Origin: Marinobacterium marinum
Lineage (GTDB): Bacteria; Pseudomonadota; Gammaproteobacteria; Pseudomonadales; Balneatricaceae
Direction: 5' to 3'
DNA: 64,000 nt
Assembly (NCBI RefSeq): GCF_013868415.1
Contig: NZ_JACEMT010000050.1
Location: forward strand, 49,023 to 113,022
Below, piece by piece: positions 24,694 through 33,331 of this stretch; positions within the stretch are counted from its first letter, which is position 1, and the number at the start of each line of letters is the position of its first letter. Position numbers and translations under genes: made by a program. The notes below the pieces were generated by a model. It was not told the DNA's origin. It worked only from the letters and a program-made list of their open reading frames with translations, and did not search any database.

Positions 24694-25554
24694 TCAGCCT
24701 TTCAGCTGTTCAGCAACTTCAGCAGCGAAGTCTTTATGCTCGACTTCGATACCTTCACCAACAGCAACACGGACGAAAGAAACCACTTCCGCACCCGCTG
24801 CCTTGGTCATCTGTCCAACGGTCTGCTCAGGGTTCTTGACGAACGCCTGCTCGACCAGGCTGTTTTCAGCCAGGAATTTCTTGATACGGCCGCCAGCCAT
24901 TTTCTCTTTGATTTCCTGCGGCTTGCCGTCCATGTCAGGCTGCGCCATGATGACTTCTTTTTCACGCTGCAGCTCTTCTTCCGGCATGTCTTCCGGACGC
25001 GCAACACGCGGGTTAACCGCAGTCACGTGCATGGCAACATCACGTGCCACTTCAGGTTCACCAGCGTTCAGCGCGACGATGGCAGCCAGACGGTTGGTGC
25101 TGTGCACGTAGGCATCAACATTGGTGCCTTCAACCAGCATCAGACGACGAACGGTGATGTTTTCACCGATTTTCTGTACCAGCGCTTCACGAGCCGCTTC
25201 CAGATCGCCAGCCATCAGTGCGGCAACGTCGGTCTGCTTGTCAGCGAATGCTTTTTCCAGCACGGTGTTAACAAAGCCAAGGAAGTTATCATCACGAGCC
25301 ACGAAGTCGGTCTCGGAGTTTACTTCCACAGCCAGGGCATAGCTGTTGTCGTCAGCGACTTTGACAGCCACCACACCGTCAGCAGCGGTACGGCCGGCTT
25401 TTTTGGCAGCCTTCATACCGGAAGACTTGCGCAGATCGTCGATCGCTTTCTCGATGTCACCTTCGGCTTCAACCAGTGCTTTTTTGCACTCCATCATGCC
25501 CAGGCCGGTACGCTCACGCAGTTCTTTTACCATCGCTGCAGAGATATTCGCCAT
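24694..25554 (-). CDS. tsf: Translation elongation factor Ts
   Basis: Nucleotide-exchange factor for EF-Tu. It has 286 residues, with an N-terminal UBA-like module ([19 protein letters not shown]) and the conserved [16 protein letters not shown] segment that contacts EF-Tu. It lies 104 bases after rpsB with a terminator-like hairpin between, as in many gammaproteobacteria. Confidence 0.97.
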   Translation of the reverse strand: MANISAAMVKELRERTGLGMMECKKALVEAEGDIEKAIDDLRKSSGMKAAKKAGRTAADGVVAVKVADDNSYALAVEVNSETDFVARDDNFLGFVNTVLEKAFADKQTDVAALMAGDLEAAREALVQKIGENITVRRLMLVEGTNVDAYVHSTNRLAAIVALNAGEPEVARDVAMHVTAVNPRVARPEDMPEEELQREKEVIMAQPDMDGKPQEIKEKMAGGRIKKFLAENSLVEQAFVKNPEQTVGQMTKAAGAEVVSFVRVAVGEGIEVEHKDFAAEVAEQLKG

Positions 25555-25591
25555 GTCGCTTTCCTCTCTATTAATGCTCTAATTCAAATTC

Positions 25592-25618
25592 AAAAAAGGG
25601 GAGCCAGGCCCCCCTTTC
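25592..25618 (-). terminator. Terminator/attenuator between rpsB and tsf
   Basis: On the minus strand, an AAAGGGG arm and its CCCCTTT complement flank a short GGCC-containing loop, followed by a T6 run (plus-strand A6 at 25592-25597). A partial terminator in this place is commonly used to set the S2:EF-Ts ratio. Confidence 0.65.
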
Positions 25619-25658
25619 AAAATCCGGTCAAGACTATCGGATCAAGTTGTCAGCCCGA

Positions 25659-26396
25659 TTACTGAGCGGCTTCTTCAGCGTCAACTTCAACGAACTCGCC
25701 CTTGTCGCCAGCGTTGGCAGCAGCGCCTTCCACGCAAGCATCCGCAACGGATTTCACGTAGATCTGAATAGCGCGCAGAGCATCGTCGTTACCCGGGATA
25801 ACGTGATCGATACCGTCCGGGTTGCTGTTGGTATCAACAACGCCGATAACCGGGATACCCAGCTTGTTGGCTTCGTTGATGGCGATACGCTCATGGTCAA
25901 CGTCGATAACGAACAGCGCGTCCGGCAGGCCGCCCATGTCCTTGATACCACCGATAGACAGCTCCAGCTTCTCCATTTCACGGGTACGCATCAGAGCTTC
26001 TTTCTTGGTCAGCTTTTCAAAAGTACCGTCCTGAGACTGGGCTTCCAGATCGCGCAGACGACGAATAGACTGACGGATGGTCTTGTAGTTGGTCAGCATA
26101 CCACCCAACCAGCGGTGGTTAACATAAGGCATGCCTGCACGAGAGGCTTCCTCTTTGATCACCTTGGCCGCCGCACGCTTGGTGCCGACGAACATGATCT
26201 TGTTCTTGTTGCTGGCCATGTTCTGAACCACATCCAGGGCGTCATTCAGCGCCGGCAGAGTGTGCTCCAGGTTGATGATATGGATCTTGTTACGCGCACC
26301 GAAAATGAACTTGGACATTTTCGGGTTCCAGTAACGAGTCTGGTGACCGAAGTGAACACCTGCCTTCAGCAGGTCACGCATTGAAACTTTAGCCAT
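25659..26396 (-). CDS. rpsB: 30S ribosomal protein S2
   Basis: Small-subunit protein S2, 245 residues. [22 protein letters not shown] at the start (split here by family motif [11 protein letters not shown]) and [10 protein letters not shown] and [12 protein letters not shown] are standard S2 segments. The acidic C-terminal tail ([12 protein letters not shown]) is common. It is the first gene of the block and is preceded by a clear promoter and a 138-base leader. Confidence 0.97.
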   Translation of the reverse strand: MAKVSMRDLLKAGVHFGHQTRYWNPKMSKFIFGARNKIHIINLEHTLPALNDALDVVQNMASNKNKIMFVGTKRAAAKVIKEEASRAGMPYVNHRWLGGMLTNYKTIRQSIRRLRDLEAQSQDGTFEKLTKKEALMRTREMEKLELSIGGIKDMGGLPDALFVIDVDHERIAINEANKLGIPVIGVVDTNSNPDGIDHVIPGNDDALRAIQIYVKSVADACVEGAAANAGDKGEFVEVDAEEAAQ

Positions 26397-26534
26397 TGTG
26401 GTCTTTCCTCTAACGGGTTATAACCTCCACATATCCCATCGCCCAACCGCATAACGGCACCCTGGACGTATGTGACGATACGTGTGTGTTTTCAGTTGAT
26501 AAAATTCAGAGCCGCAAGAGCGCCTCTTTCGGGA
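26397..26534 (-). promoter_or_regulatory. rpsB 5' leader (S2/t44-like leader position)
   Basis: The predicted transcript start near 26534 leaves a leader of about 138 bases before the rpsB ATG. It contains a 6-bp hairpin (ACGTAT at 26466-26471 with ATACGT at 26478-26483) and a GGTTATAACC palindrome at 26416-26425 close to the ribosome site. In enterobacteria this leader binds S2 for autoregulation and is the site of the t44/tff RNA. The position is equivalent; the structural match was not tested. Confidence 0.5.
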
Positions 26535-26540
26535 GCGCGA

Positions 26541-26569
26541 TTTATACCATAGTAAAGCCCCTTTTTGAA
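26541..26569 (-). promoter_or_regulatory. Sigma-70 promoter of rpsB
   Basis: Read on the minus strand: -35 TTCAAA (26564-26569), a 17-base spacer, and -10 TATAAA (26541-26546). The -10 matches 5 of 6 consensus bases and the -35 matches 4 of 6. It lies in the divergent rpsB/map intergenic region. Confidence 0.7.
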
Positions 26570-26675
26570 GCTCGCTTTGGCACCCTTGGTCCGCTTTCGA
26601 TACAATAAGTGTTCAGTTGACTCTACACGCCCTTTGCGTGCGTCCAACCCATCTGTTCAGACAAACCGAGTACCT

Positions 26676-27449
26676 ATGACTATCAAGATCAAGACCCCCG
26701 AAGAAATTGAAAAAATGCGCGTCGCCGGCCGCCTCGCGGCCGAGGTGCTGGAGATGATTGAGCCCTACGTCAAGCCGGGCGTCACCACCAACGAACTGAA
26801 CCAGATCTGCCACGACTACATCGTCAACGAACAGGGCGCTACGCCGGCACCACTGAACTACCACGGCTTTCCCAAATCGATCTGCACGTCGATCAACCAG
26901 GTGGTTTGCCACGGCATTCCCAACGACAAGAAACTGAAAAGCGGCGACATCATTAATATTGATATCACCGTTATCAAGGACGGCTACCACGGCGACACCA
27001 GCAAGATGTTCTATGTGGGCGAAGTCGCTCCCCATGCCAAGCGTCTGTGCGAAGTCACCCGCGAGTGCATGTTCAAGGGGATTGAGCAGGTAAAACCAGG
27101 CGCGCGCCTGGGCGACATTGGTGAAGTCATCCAGAAACATGCCGAAAGCATGCATTACTCGGTGGTACGCGAGTACTGCGGCCATGGCATCGGTGCCGAA
27201 TTCCACGAGGATCCCCAGGTACTGCATTACGGCAAGGCCGGCACCGGCGAAGTCCTCGAGGAAGGCATGATTTTCACCATCGAGCCGATGATCAACGCCG
27301 GCAAGCGCCAGGTAAAATTGAACAAGCGCGACGGCTGGACCGTTGAAACCGCCGACCGCCGTCTTTCGGCGCAGTGGGAGCATGAAGTTCTCGTCACCGC
27401 TGACGGTTACGAGATTCTGACCCTGCGCAAGGAAGAAATGTCCAACTGA
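26676..27449 (+). CDS. map: Methionine aminopeptidase, type I
   Basis: Removes N-terminal methionine from new proteins; dinuclear metal pita-bread enzyme. The start MTIKIKTPEEIEKMRVAG at 26676 gives 257 residues; an upstream in-frame ATG is not in family alignments. Metal ligands appear in DITVIKDGYHGDTSKMF (two Asp), GHGIGAEFHEDP (His) and FTIEPMINAG (Glu). It diverges from rpsB, as in E. coli, and is followed by glnD after 16 bases. Confidence 0.96.
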   Translation: MTIKIKTPEEIEKMRVAGRLAAEVLEMIEPYVKPGVTTNELNQICHDYIVNEQGATPAPLNYHGFPKSICTSINQVVCHGIPNDKKLKSGDIINIDITVIKDGYHGDTSKMFYVGEVAPHAKRLCEVTRECMFKGIEQVKPGARLGDIGEVIQKHAESMHYSVVREYCGHGIGAEFHEDPQVLHYGKAGTGEVLEEGMIFTIEPMINAGKRQVKLNKRDGWTVETADRRLSAQWEHEVLVTADGYEILTLRKEEMSN

Positions 27450-27465
27450 CTTCGGAAGCGCCTGC

Positions 27466-30159
27466 ATGATACGTACCCCTCAAATGCTCGTCACCATCCC
27501 CGATTTTTTTAACCGCCGGGAGGTGGAAGCCGACCTTGCAGCCGGCAAACAGCCGGTCGTGAAGGTACTCAAGCAGGCGCTCAAGGACACCCAGGCCCGC
27601 ATGGATGCAGCCTTTCGCCAGGGCGAGGATATTCGTCGTCTGATCTACGGACGCGCCTGGATGATGGACCAGATTCTGGAACTGGCCTGGCTGCAGTTTC
27701 CCTGGCCTCCTGCCCTGCAGGCATCTCTGGTCGCCGTTGGCGGCTACGGCCGCGGCGAACTGCACCCCTTTTCCGATGTGGATATCCTGCTGCTGTTCGA
27801 CAAGGTTGATCCGGCCGACTGGCAAAACAGCATCAGCGGCTTTCTGACGCTGCTGTGGGATATCCGTCTCGATCTGGGCTCCAGTGTCCGGACTATCAGT
27901 CAATGCTACGATGAAGCCCGTAACGACATCACCATCGCCACCAACCTGATCGAGTCGCGCACCATTCACGGCAGCCCCGACCTGCAACAGGAGATGTACG
28001 ATCGCGTCACCTCGGAAGGTGCCTGGACCGACAAGGAATTTTTCAAGGCCAAGCTCATCGAGCAGAAAGAGCGCCACGAAAAAACCAACAATACCGAATA
28101 CAACCTGGAACCCAACCTGAAGACCTCTCCCGGCGGATTACGGGACATTCAAACCATCGGCTGGGTCGCCAAGCGCCATTTCGGTACCACCTACATCCGC
28201 GATCTGGTCGCCCACCATTTCGTCACCGAATCGGAACTGGATACTCTGAACAAGGGTGAGCTCTACCTGTGGACAGTCCGCTACGCCCTGCACATGTTGT
28301 GCAAGCGCCGCGAGGATCGTTTGTTGTTTGATCACCAACGTACCCTGGCTGACTACTTCGGCTACGAAGATCAGGAAGGCGCGCTGGCCGTCGAGCAATT
28401 CATGAGCAAGTACTACCGAATTGCCATGGCCATGTCCGAGTTCAACGATATGTTGCTGCAGCATTTCGACGAAGCGATCCTGCGCGTAGACGACGAACAG
28501 AGCATACGACCGCTCAACAACCGCTTCCAGGTCAGGAACGACTACCTGGAAACCGTCTACGACAAGGTGTTTGAGCACCACCCGTTCGCACTCATGGAAC
28601 TCTTTGTACTGATGGCCCAGCATCCCGCCATCAAGGGTGTTCGCGCCTCCACCATCCGCCTGGTCCGCAATCATCGCCACCTGATCGATGATGACTTTCG
28701 CCATGATATTCGCAACACTTCCCTGTTCATGGAGCTGCTGCGTACGCCCGAAGGTGTTTCGACCGAGCTCAAACGAATGAATCGCTACGGTATTCTCGGC
28801 CGCTACCTGCCCGAGTTCGGCAGAATCGTGGGACAGATGCAACACGACCTGTTCCACATCTACACTGTCGATGCCCATACCCTGAAGGTCATTCAGAAAA
28901 TGCGGCAGTTCCGCCATCCGGAGTACCGTGAGCAGTTTTCCATCGCGCACCGCATCGTCAACCAGCTGCCCAAAATCGAGCTGCTGTACATCGCCGGGCT
29001 CTACCACGATATCGCCAAGGGACGCGGCGGCGACCACTCCGAACTGGGGGCGGACGATGTCGTGGATTTCTGCCGTCGTCACCACTTGGGCAAGTGGGAT
29101 ACCCACCTGGTCGCCTGGCTGGTACGCAGCCATTTGAAAATGTCGATGACAGCCCAGCGCCGTGACATTTCCGACCCGGAAGTTATCCACAGCTTTGCGA
29201 TGGAAGTCCGCGACCTGGTACACCTGGACTATCTGTATGTCCTGACCGTAGCTGACATCAATGCCACCAACAACACGCTCTGGAACAACTGGCGCGCCAC
29301 CCTATTGCGCCACCTGTACATGGAAACCAAGCGCGCACTGCGGCGCGGCCTGGAAAACCCGATTAACAAGGAAGACCGGATCGAGCAGGTACAGCATGAA
29401 GCGATGCTGCTGCTGGCCCGCAAGGGCATCCGCGAACAGGCGGTACTGGACCATTGGTCACTGCTCGGCGATGACTATTTCCTGCGCGAGGACGCCCACA
29501 ATATTGCCTGGCATACCTGGGCGATCCTGGAACATGGCGACAGCCCGCTGCCGCTGATCCTGATCCGCAAGACCTCCTACCGGGTATTCGAAGGGGCTAC
29601 CGAAATTTTCATCTACAGTGAAGACCTGCCCACGCTGTTCCCGGCAACCGTTGCTGCCATGGATCAGCTCAACCTGAACATTCAGGATGCCCGCATCATT
29701 CTCACGGACCATGGCCGCTCGCTGAACACCTACACCGTATTGGCCGAAGACAACCAGCCGCTGTCCGAAAACCCCGAGTATCTGGCGCATATTCAACAGC
29801 ACCTGCTCGAGGAATTGGATGACCCTGAAGACTATCCCGAAATCATTCAGCGCCGCGTGCCACGCCAGTTGAAACTCTTTACCACCCCCACGCGACTGAC
29901 GCTGAGCAACGATCCGGCTTCGCAGCAGACCATCCTGGAGGTGATTACCCCCGACCGGCCGGGGCTGCTGGCACGGATCGGCCGCATTTTTGTCGAATAT
30001 GACATTTCAGTGCGCAAAGCCAAGATATCCAGCATCGGCGAGCGGGTGGAAGACTTTTTTTTCATTACCGACAGCCAGAACCAGCCCATCAGTGACCCCG
30101 AGCTTTGCCGCCACCTGCAGCAGGCCATTTGTGACCAGCTGGACAGGCATATGCATTGA
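27466..30159 (+). CDS. glnD: Bifunctional uridylyltransferase/uridylyl-removing enzyme GlnD
   Basis: Glutamine sensor that uridylylates or deuridylylates PII proteins and so controls nitrogen assimilation. The 897 residues show a nucleotidyltransferase domain (VGGYGRGELHPFSDVDILLL near 87-106, with the DxD metal motif), a PII-UR helical region, an HD domain (GLYHDIAKGRGGDHS near 507-521), and two C-terminal ACT domains (about 690-780 and 825-897). The map-glnD order is conserved in Pseudomonas and Oceanospirillales. Confidence 0.97.
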   Translation: MIRTPQMLVTIPDFFNRREVEADLAAGKQPVVKVLKQALKDTQARMDAAFRQGEDIRRLIYGRAWMMDQILELAWLQFPWPPALQASLVAVGGYGRGELHPFSDVDILLLFDKVDPADWQNSISGFLTLLWDIRLDLGSSVRTISQCYDEARNDITIATNLIESRTIHGSPDLQQEMYDRVTSEGAWTDKEFFKAKLIEQKERHEKTNNTEYNLEPNLKTSPGGLRDIQTIGWVAKRHFGTTYIRDLVAHHFVTESELDTLNKGELYLWTVRYALHMLCKRREDRLLFDHQRTLADYFGYEDQEGALAVEQFMSKYYRIAMAMSEFNDMLLQHFDEAILRVDDEQSIRPLNNRFQVRNDYLETVYDKVFEHHPFALMELFVLMAQHPAIKGVRASTIRLVRNHRHLIDDDFRHDIRNTSLFMELLRTPEGVSTELKRMNRYGILGRYLPEFGRIVGQMQHDLFHIYTVDAHTLKVIQKMRQFRHPEYREQFSIAHRIVNQLPKIELLYIAGLYHDIAKGRGGDHSELGADDVVDFCRRHHLGKWDTHLVAWLVRSHLKMSMTAQRRDISDPEVIHSFAMEVRDLVHLDYLYVLTVADINATNNTLWNNWRATLLRHLYMETKRALRRGLENPINKEDRIEQVQHEAMLLLARKGIREQAVLDHWSLLGDDYFLREDAHNIAWHTWAILEHGDSPLPLILIRKTSYRVFEGATEIFIYSEDLPTLFPATVAAMDQLNLNIQDARIILTDHGRSLNTYTVLAEDNQPLSENPEYLAHIQQHLLEELDDPEDYPEIIQRRVPRQLKLFTTPTRLTLSNDPASQQTILEVITPDRPGLLARIGRIFVEYDISVRKAKISSIGERVEDFFFITDSQNQPISDPELCRHLQQAICDQLDRHMH

Positions 30160-30200
30160 TGCTGTCGCCAAGAGAAAACAACACGGTCGCCATTTTTTGC

Positions 30201-30228
30201 TAAAGTAGCACTGCTGATCTGCCGATAC
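30201..30228 (+). promoter_or_regulatory. FliA (sigma-28)-like flagellar promoter
   Basis: TAAAG at 30201-30205 and GCCGATAC at 30221-30228, separated as TAAA-N16-GCCGATAC. The E. coli FliA consensus is TAAA-N15-GCCGATAA. The site ends 59 bases before the FlgP-like gene. The -10 octamer matches 7 of 8 bases. The spacer is one base longer than the E. coli norm, which lowers certainty. Confidence 0.6.
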
Positions 30229-30287
30229 AGGATCACAATGCCGTTCGGATACGGCCACCTCAGACGTCGACAAGGATTTTTGGGCTT

Positions 30288-30869
30288 ATGAACACCCTTT
30301 TTAAGCTATCCGCCACAGCAGGCCTGGCACTGACTCTTGCGGGCTGCGCCCATTATTCGCCCTACTGTGACCCCTGCCTGGCGCATACCTACGAGGCCCG
30401 GCCGGTTCCGCCGCCCGTAACAGTGCAGCAGACACGTGTTGTCACCCAGGTCGTGCCGGCTGCAGATGACATCATGGTCATCAATGTTACCGGTTATGGC
30501 GCACCCAAGAATACCTTTGAAAATCTGGCCCAACGCCGCCTTATGGCGCTGCGCGCCTCTGAGGTCGACGCCTACCGCAAGCTGGCTGAGCAGGTATCGG
30601 GCCTGCACGTCGTGGGCGATACCCGCGTCAACGACTACATCGCGGATCGCGACCGTCTGCGCACCTACCTCAACAGCTTTGTTCAGGGTGCCGCCATTAC
30701 CGCACAGGAGTTTGAAGAGGACGGCATGGCCGTTACCACCATGTCGCTGAAGATCAGCCGCAGCCAGATGCGACAGCAACTGGAACAGGCTCGCCGCTGG
30801 CATGCTGCCGGTGGTCATCTGCCGCCTGGCGGTGCCTATCACGATCATACCTTCGCCCCTCGTTACTGA
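30288..30869 (+). CDS. LPP20-family outer-membrane lipoprotein, FlgP-like
   Basis: Lipoprotein of 193 residues with lipobox LAGC (Cys20) and an LPP20 domain over about 60-165: VTGYGAPKNTFENLAQRRLMA, then a segment of charged helix and the ITAQEFEEDGMAVTTMSL strand region. LPP20 proteins include FlgP, which in Vibrio builds the outer-membrane H-ring of the sodium-driven flagellar motor with FlgO and FlgT. The FlgT gene lies 2.5 kb downstream and a FliA-like promoter lies upstream, so a motor-ring role is likely. Without these neighbours only the family could be named. Confidence 0.75.
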   Translation: MNTLFKLSATAGLALTLAGCAHYSPYCDPCLAHTYEARPVPPPVTVQQTRVVTQVVPAADDIMVINVTGYGAPKNTFENLAQRRLMALRASEVDAYRKLAEQVSGLHVVGDTRVNDYIADRDRLRTYLNSFVQGAAITAQEFEEDGMAVTTMSLKISRSQMRQQLEQARRWHAAGGHLPPGGAYHDHTFAPRY

Positions 30870-30905
30870 GCGACACGCAGCTCGTTATCGCCACAAGGAG
30901 CCTGT

Positions 30906-31847
30906 ATGCGGGCGTTACCATTTCAGGTCGGAGTGTTATCCGTGCTGCTGGCGTTGCCGACCACGCCAGCGCTGGCGATACCCACCGACAACACCTATAC
31001 CGTGCGACCCGGTGACACCCTGTCATCCATCGCCGCACACACACTGGGAGATGGCCAACGCTGGCGCGAGATCTGGTCACTGAACCCGAATATCCGCACA
31101 CCGCAGCAACTGCACGTAGGCGTGCAGCTAAAACTGCCCTCCGTTCAGCCCACCCTCCAGCAGCCGTCTGTCGCGCTCTCGTCCCCGTCACGGCCGCAAC
31201 AGACCGGCGCAGCTCTGCTCATGGCACAGGACCTGCAACGCAGTGGTCACCTTGATCGCATCCGTACCGACTATCGTTTGCTGGACACTCGGGCGCCCTC
31301 CGCACGGCAACGCATCCAGGCCGTTCATCCAGGTCCCGACGCCCTGTATCTTGAACTGCCGCCCCTGTCACCCGCCATCGGGGCGCTTTATGGTCTGTTC
31401 AAACCGACTCAGGGCGGGACCGGCAAGGATTCCCTCAAACTGATGCGAGTGGGCACCGCCACCAGCGTACCGCCCCTGTCGGGCCATTCTCGCCTGAGAG
31501 TCATCGACCACCAACCGCTGTCACTGCAAGGACTGTATGTCCTGCCGCTGAACAAGCAGCCGGCACTGGACATTCAGTACCCGCCTGCCCCGGTCAACGC
31601 CCGTATTCTCAGCGCTCTCTATGAGCAAGCCGGCGGTTATCTGCTGTTGCTGGATCAAGGGCAACAGGCGGGCATCAGACCCGGCCACCTGCTCAGTTAC
31701 CATAAACCGACAGCCGTACAGACCGCTCCCGCAAGCACAACACAGACGGGAGGATGGATCTTAATACTCGACAGTGGCCGCGAAACCAGCCTGGCGCTGG
31801 TCCTTCAGGCCCGTCAGGTTCCAGCCGTAAACGACCTGGTACGCTGA
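30906..31847 (+). CDS. Secreted LysM-domain protein in flagellar H-ring cluster
   Basis: A 313-residue exported protein. A signal peptide ends near PALA (about residue 24), and a LysM peptidoglycan-binding domain follows (about 30-77, YTVRPGDTLSSIAAHTLGDG). A linker rich in Pro, Gln and Ser leads to a C-terminal part of about 200 residues that I do not recognise, with GQQAGIRPGHLLSYHK resembling the small beta domain at the end of FlgT. It follows the FlgP-like gene by 36 bases with AAGGAG in front. It may anchor the flagellar ring to peptidoglycan; this is inferred only from position and the LysM domain. Confidence 0.6.
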   Translation: MRALPFQVGVLSVLLALPTTPALAIPTDNTYTVRPGDTLSSIAAHTLGDGQRWREIWSLNPNIRTPQQLHVGVQLKLPSVQPTLQQPSVALSSPSRPQQTGAALLMAQDLQRSGHLDRIRTDYRLLDTRAPSARQRIQAVHPGPDALYLELPPLSPAIGALYGLFKPTQGGTGKDSLKLMRVGTATSVPPLSGHSRLRVIDHQPLSLQGLYVLPLNKQPALDIQYPPAPVNARILSALYEQAGGYLLLLDQGQQAGIRPGHLLSYHKPTAVQTAPASTTQTGGWILILDSGRETSLALVLQARQVPAVNDLVR

Positions 31848-31853
31848 CCAGCT

Positions 31854-33236
31854 TCAGGGCGCTGCTCTGACTACTCGGGGCTTCCCCCCTGCAAAACGGG
31901 CACACCACAGGGTTCTCTGCAGGCGGGGGCCACCCGTCAAACGCAACTGCCCGGTTTCGCCCTCAAAGTACCCGGGCGTCCCCGCGCTCATGGTCGGCAA
32001 GGCCCGATAGACCGACCCGGCATCCAGCCCCAGCGCAAAGAAACGGCTGGACGGCATCTGTCCCGATGATTGCCGCAGACGCCAGGGCATATCGCAAAAC
32101 ACTACACCATCCAGATCCCGATCACTCACCGGGTCGATCCTGCCCGAGAACAGATAGGACCCTGCATAAACCGGCCAGCCGGATGCCCCCTGATAATCCA
32201 GTATCGGCTTGACCTGCCGGGCTTCCTCGGGTCGGGCTATCAGCAGCACCGCGTCGATATCCTGCCTCAGCAGCGGCTCATGCTGCCCCGGCTCTTCCGC
32301 TCGCTGCCGACTGGCAGCTGCACTCAAGACTCGGCCCAGCTGCTCACGCAACCGAGCAGGCGCCGCGCTGTAACGCATCCGGGCCTGAATCACGAGCCCC
32401 CGCTCTCGGCCAAGCCGCTCAAGTTCCTGCAGCAGCGGCTCAACCCAACGCTCCTGCTCCGGTGCCAACAGCAGCACTCGACGGTGTCCGTCCTGCCAGA
32501 CACGGTCGAGCAACTGGCGCAGCTCCTGATCGGACGCCAGGTCCAGCTGATAGCCATTAAACGCGCCCTGTCCCACCCGGTTCAGCGCCAGAATCGGCAG
32601 ACGATACGCCAGCATCAACTGCCGGCTCAGGTCAGCGCGCAGAGGACCGACCAGAATATCGGGAGCCTCCTGACCAACCAGAGTATTCAGAAAAGCAGGC
32701 AGACTTTCCACCGTTGCGCTGTCGTACACCTGCAGCCGGGGAGTCGCAAACCCGCGCTGCCGATCCTGCTCCAGCGCAGCACGCACGCCTGCCAGCACCT
32801 CCTGCCCCTGCTCTGCAAATTCACCCGTCAACGGCAACAGCACGCCCAATCGCCGAGCCTCGACCGGCACGCTGGCCGTTGCCGCGCTTGTCTGCAAATG
32901 TGGCAACCAGTGCATGGCCGGATGATGGAACCAGCGTTGCCGCCAGGCTTCCAGCTGCGGTTGCGGCTGTCCCGATGCAACCCGGACATCCCGCGCCAGT
33001 TCAAACCAGCCCTGCTCGTAATAATTGTTGCTTTCATGACGGCTCAACGCCACCAGCTTTGCCGTTGGCAACTGCTGCAGACTTTGCCAGGTTCGCTCCA
33101 GCGCCTGAACCGACGGCCGCTCTCCCAGGCTGCCAAGCTGCTGCCGCAACAGGGCCACATCCGCTTCAGTAGCAACTACCCACCCTGGCAACAGCAGCAA
33201 CAGTCCCCACAACAGCTTCTGGAGCACCCTTTTCAT
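31854..33236 (-). CDS. LpoA-like periplasmic protein (penicillin-binding protein activator fold)
   Basis: About 460 residues, start taken at MKRVLQKLLWGLL (33236). The signal peptide ends near VVATEA. A short helical N-terminal part leads into a periplasmic-binding-protein-like domain (about 125-455: RRLGVLLPLTGEFAEQGQEV, DILVGPLRADLSR, DAVLLIARPEEARQ), the C-terminal domain of LpoA, the activator of PBP1A. The N-terminal TPR part is much shorter than in E. coli LpoA. No lipobox Cys is present, so it would be soluble in the periplasm. It is convergent with the LysM gene (6-base gap) and divergent from flgT. Confidence 0.7.
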   Translation of the reverse strand: MKRVLQKLLWGLLLLLPGWVVATEADVALLRQQLGSLGERPSVQALERTWQSLQQLPTAKLVALSRHESNNYYEQGWFELARDVRVASGQPQPQLEAWRQRWFHHPAMHWLPHLQTSAATASVPVEARRLGVLLPLTGEFAEQGQEVLAGVRAALEQDRQRGFATPRLQVYDSATVESLPAFLNTLVGQEAPDILVGPLRADLSRQLMLAYRLPILALNRVGQGAFNGYQLDLASDQELRQLLDRVWQDGHRRVLLLAPEQERWVEPLLQELERLGRERGLVIQARMRYSAAPARLREQLGRVLSAAASRQRAEEPGQHEPLLRQDIDAVLLIARPEEARQVKPILDYQGASGWPVYAGSYLFSGRIDPVSDRDLDGVVFCDMPWRLRQSSGQMPSSRFFALGLDAGSVYRALPTMSAGTPGYFEGETGQLRLTGGPRLQRTLWCARFAGGKPRVVRAAP

Positions 33237-33331
33237 TCCCCCGCCACCCATCCTGATCCACAGCCTGTAATATGGTGTTTTTCCCCGCTACAATCCAGAG
33301 ACCCCTAGCCCGACAGCCCGGATGATCCTGT

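Noticed and set aside
33252..33331. Flagellar (sigma-28 or sigma-54) promoter directly before flgT
   Set aside because: Only weak partial matches (a TACAAT and a poor -24/-12 pair) were seen; not enough to call.
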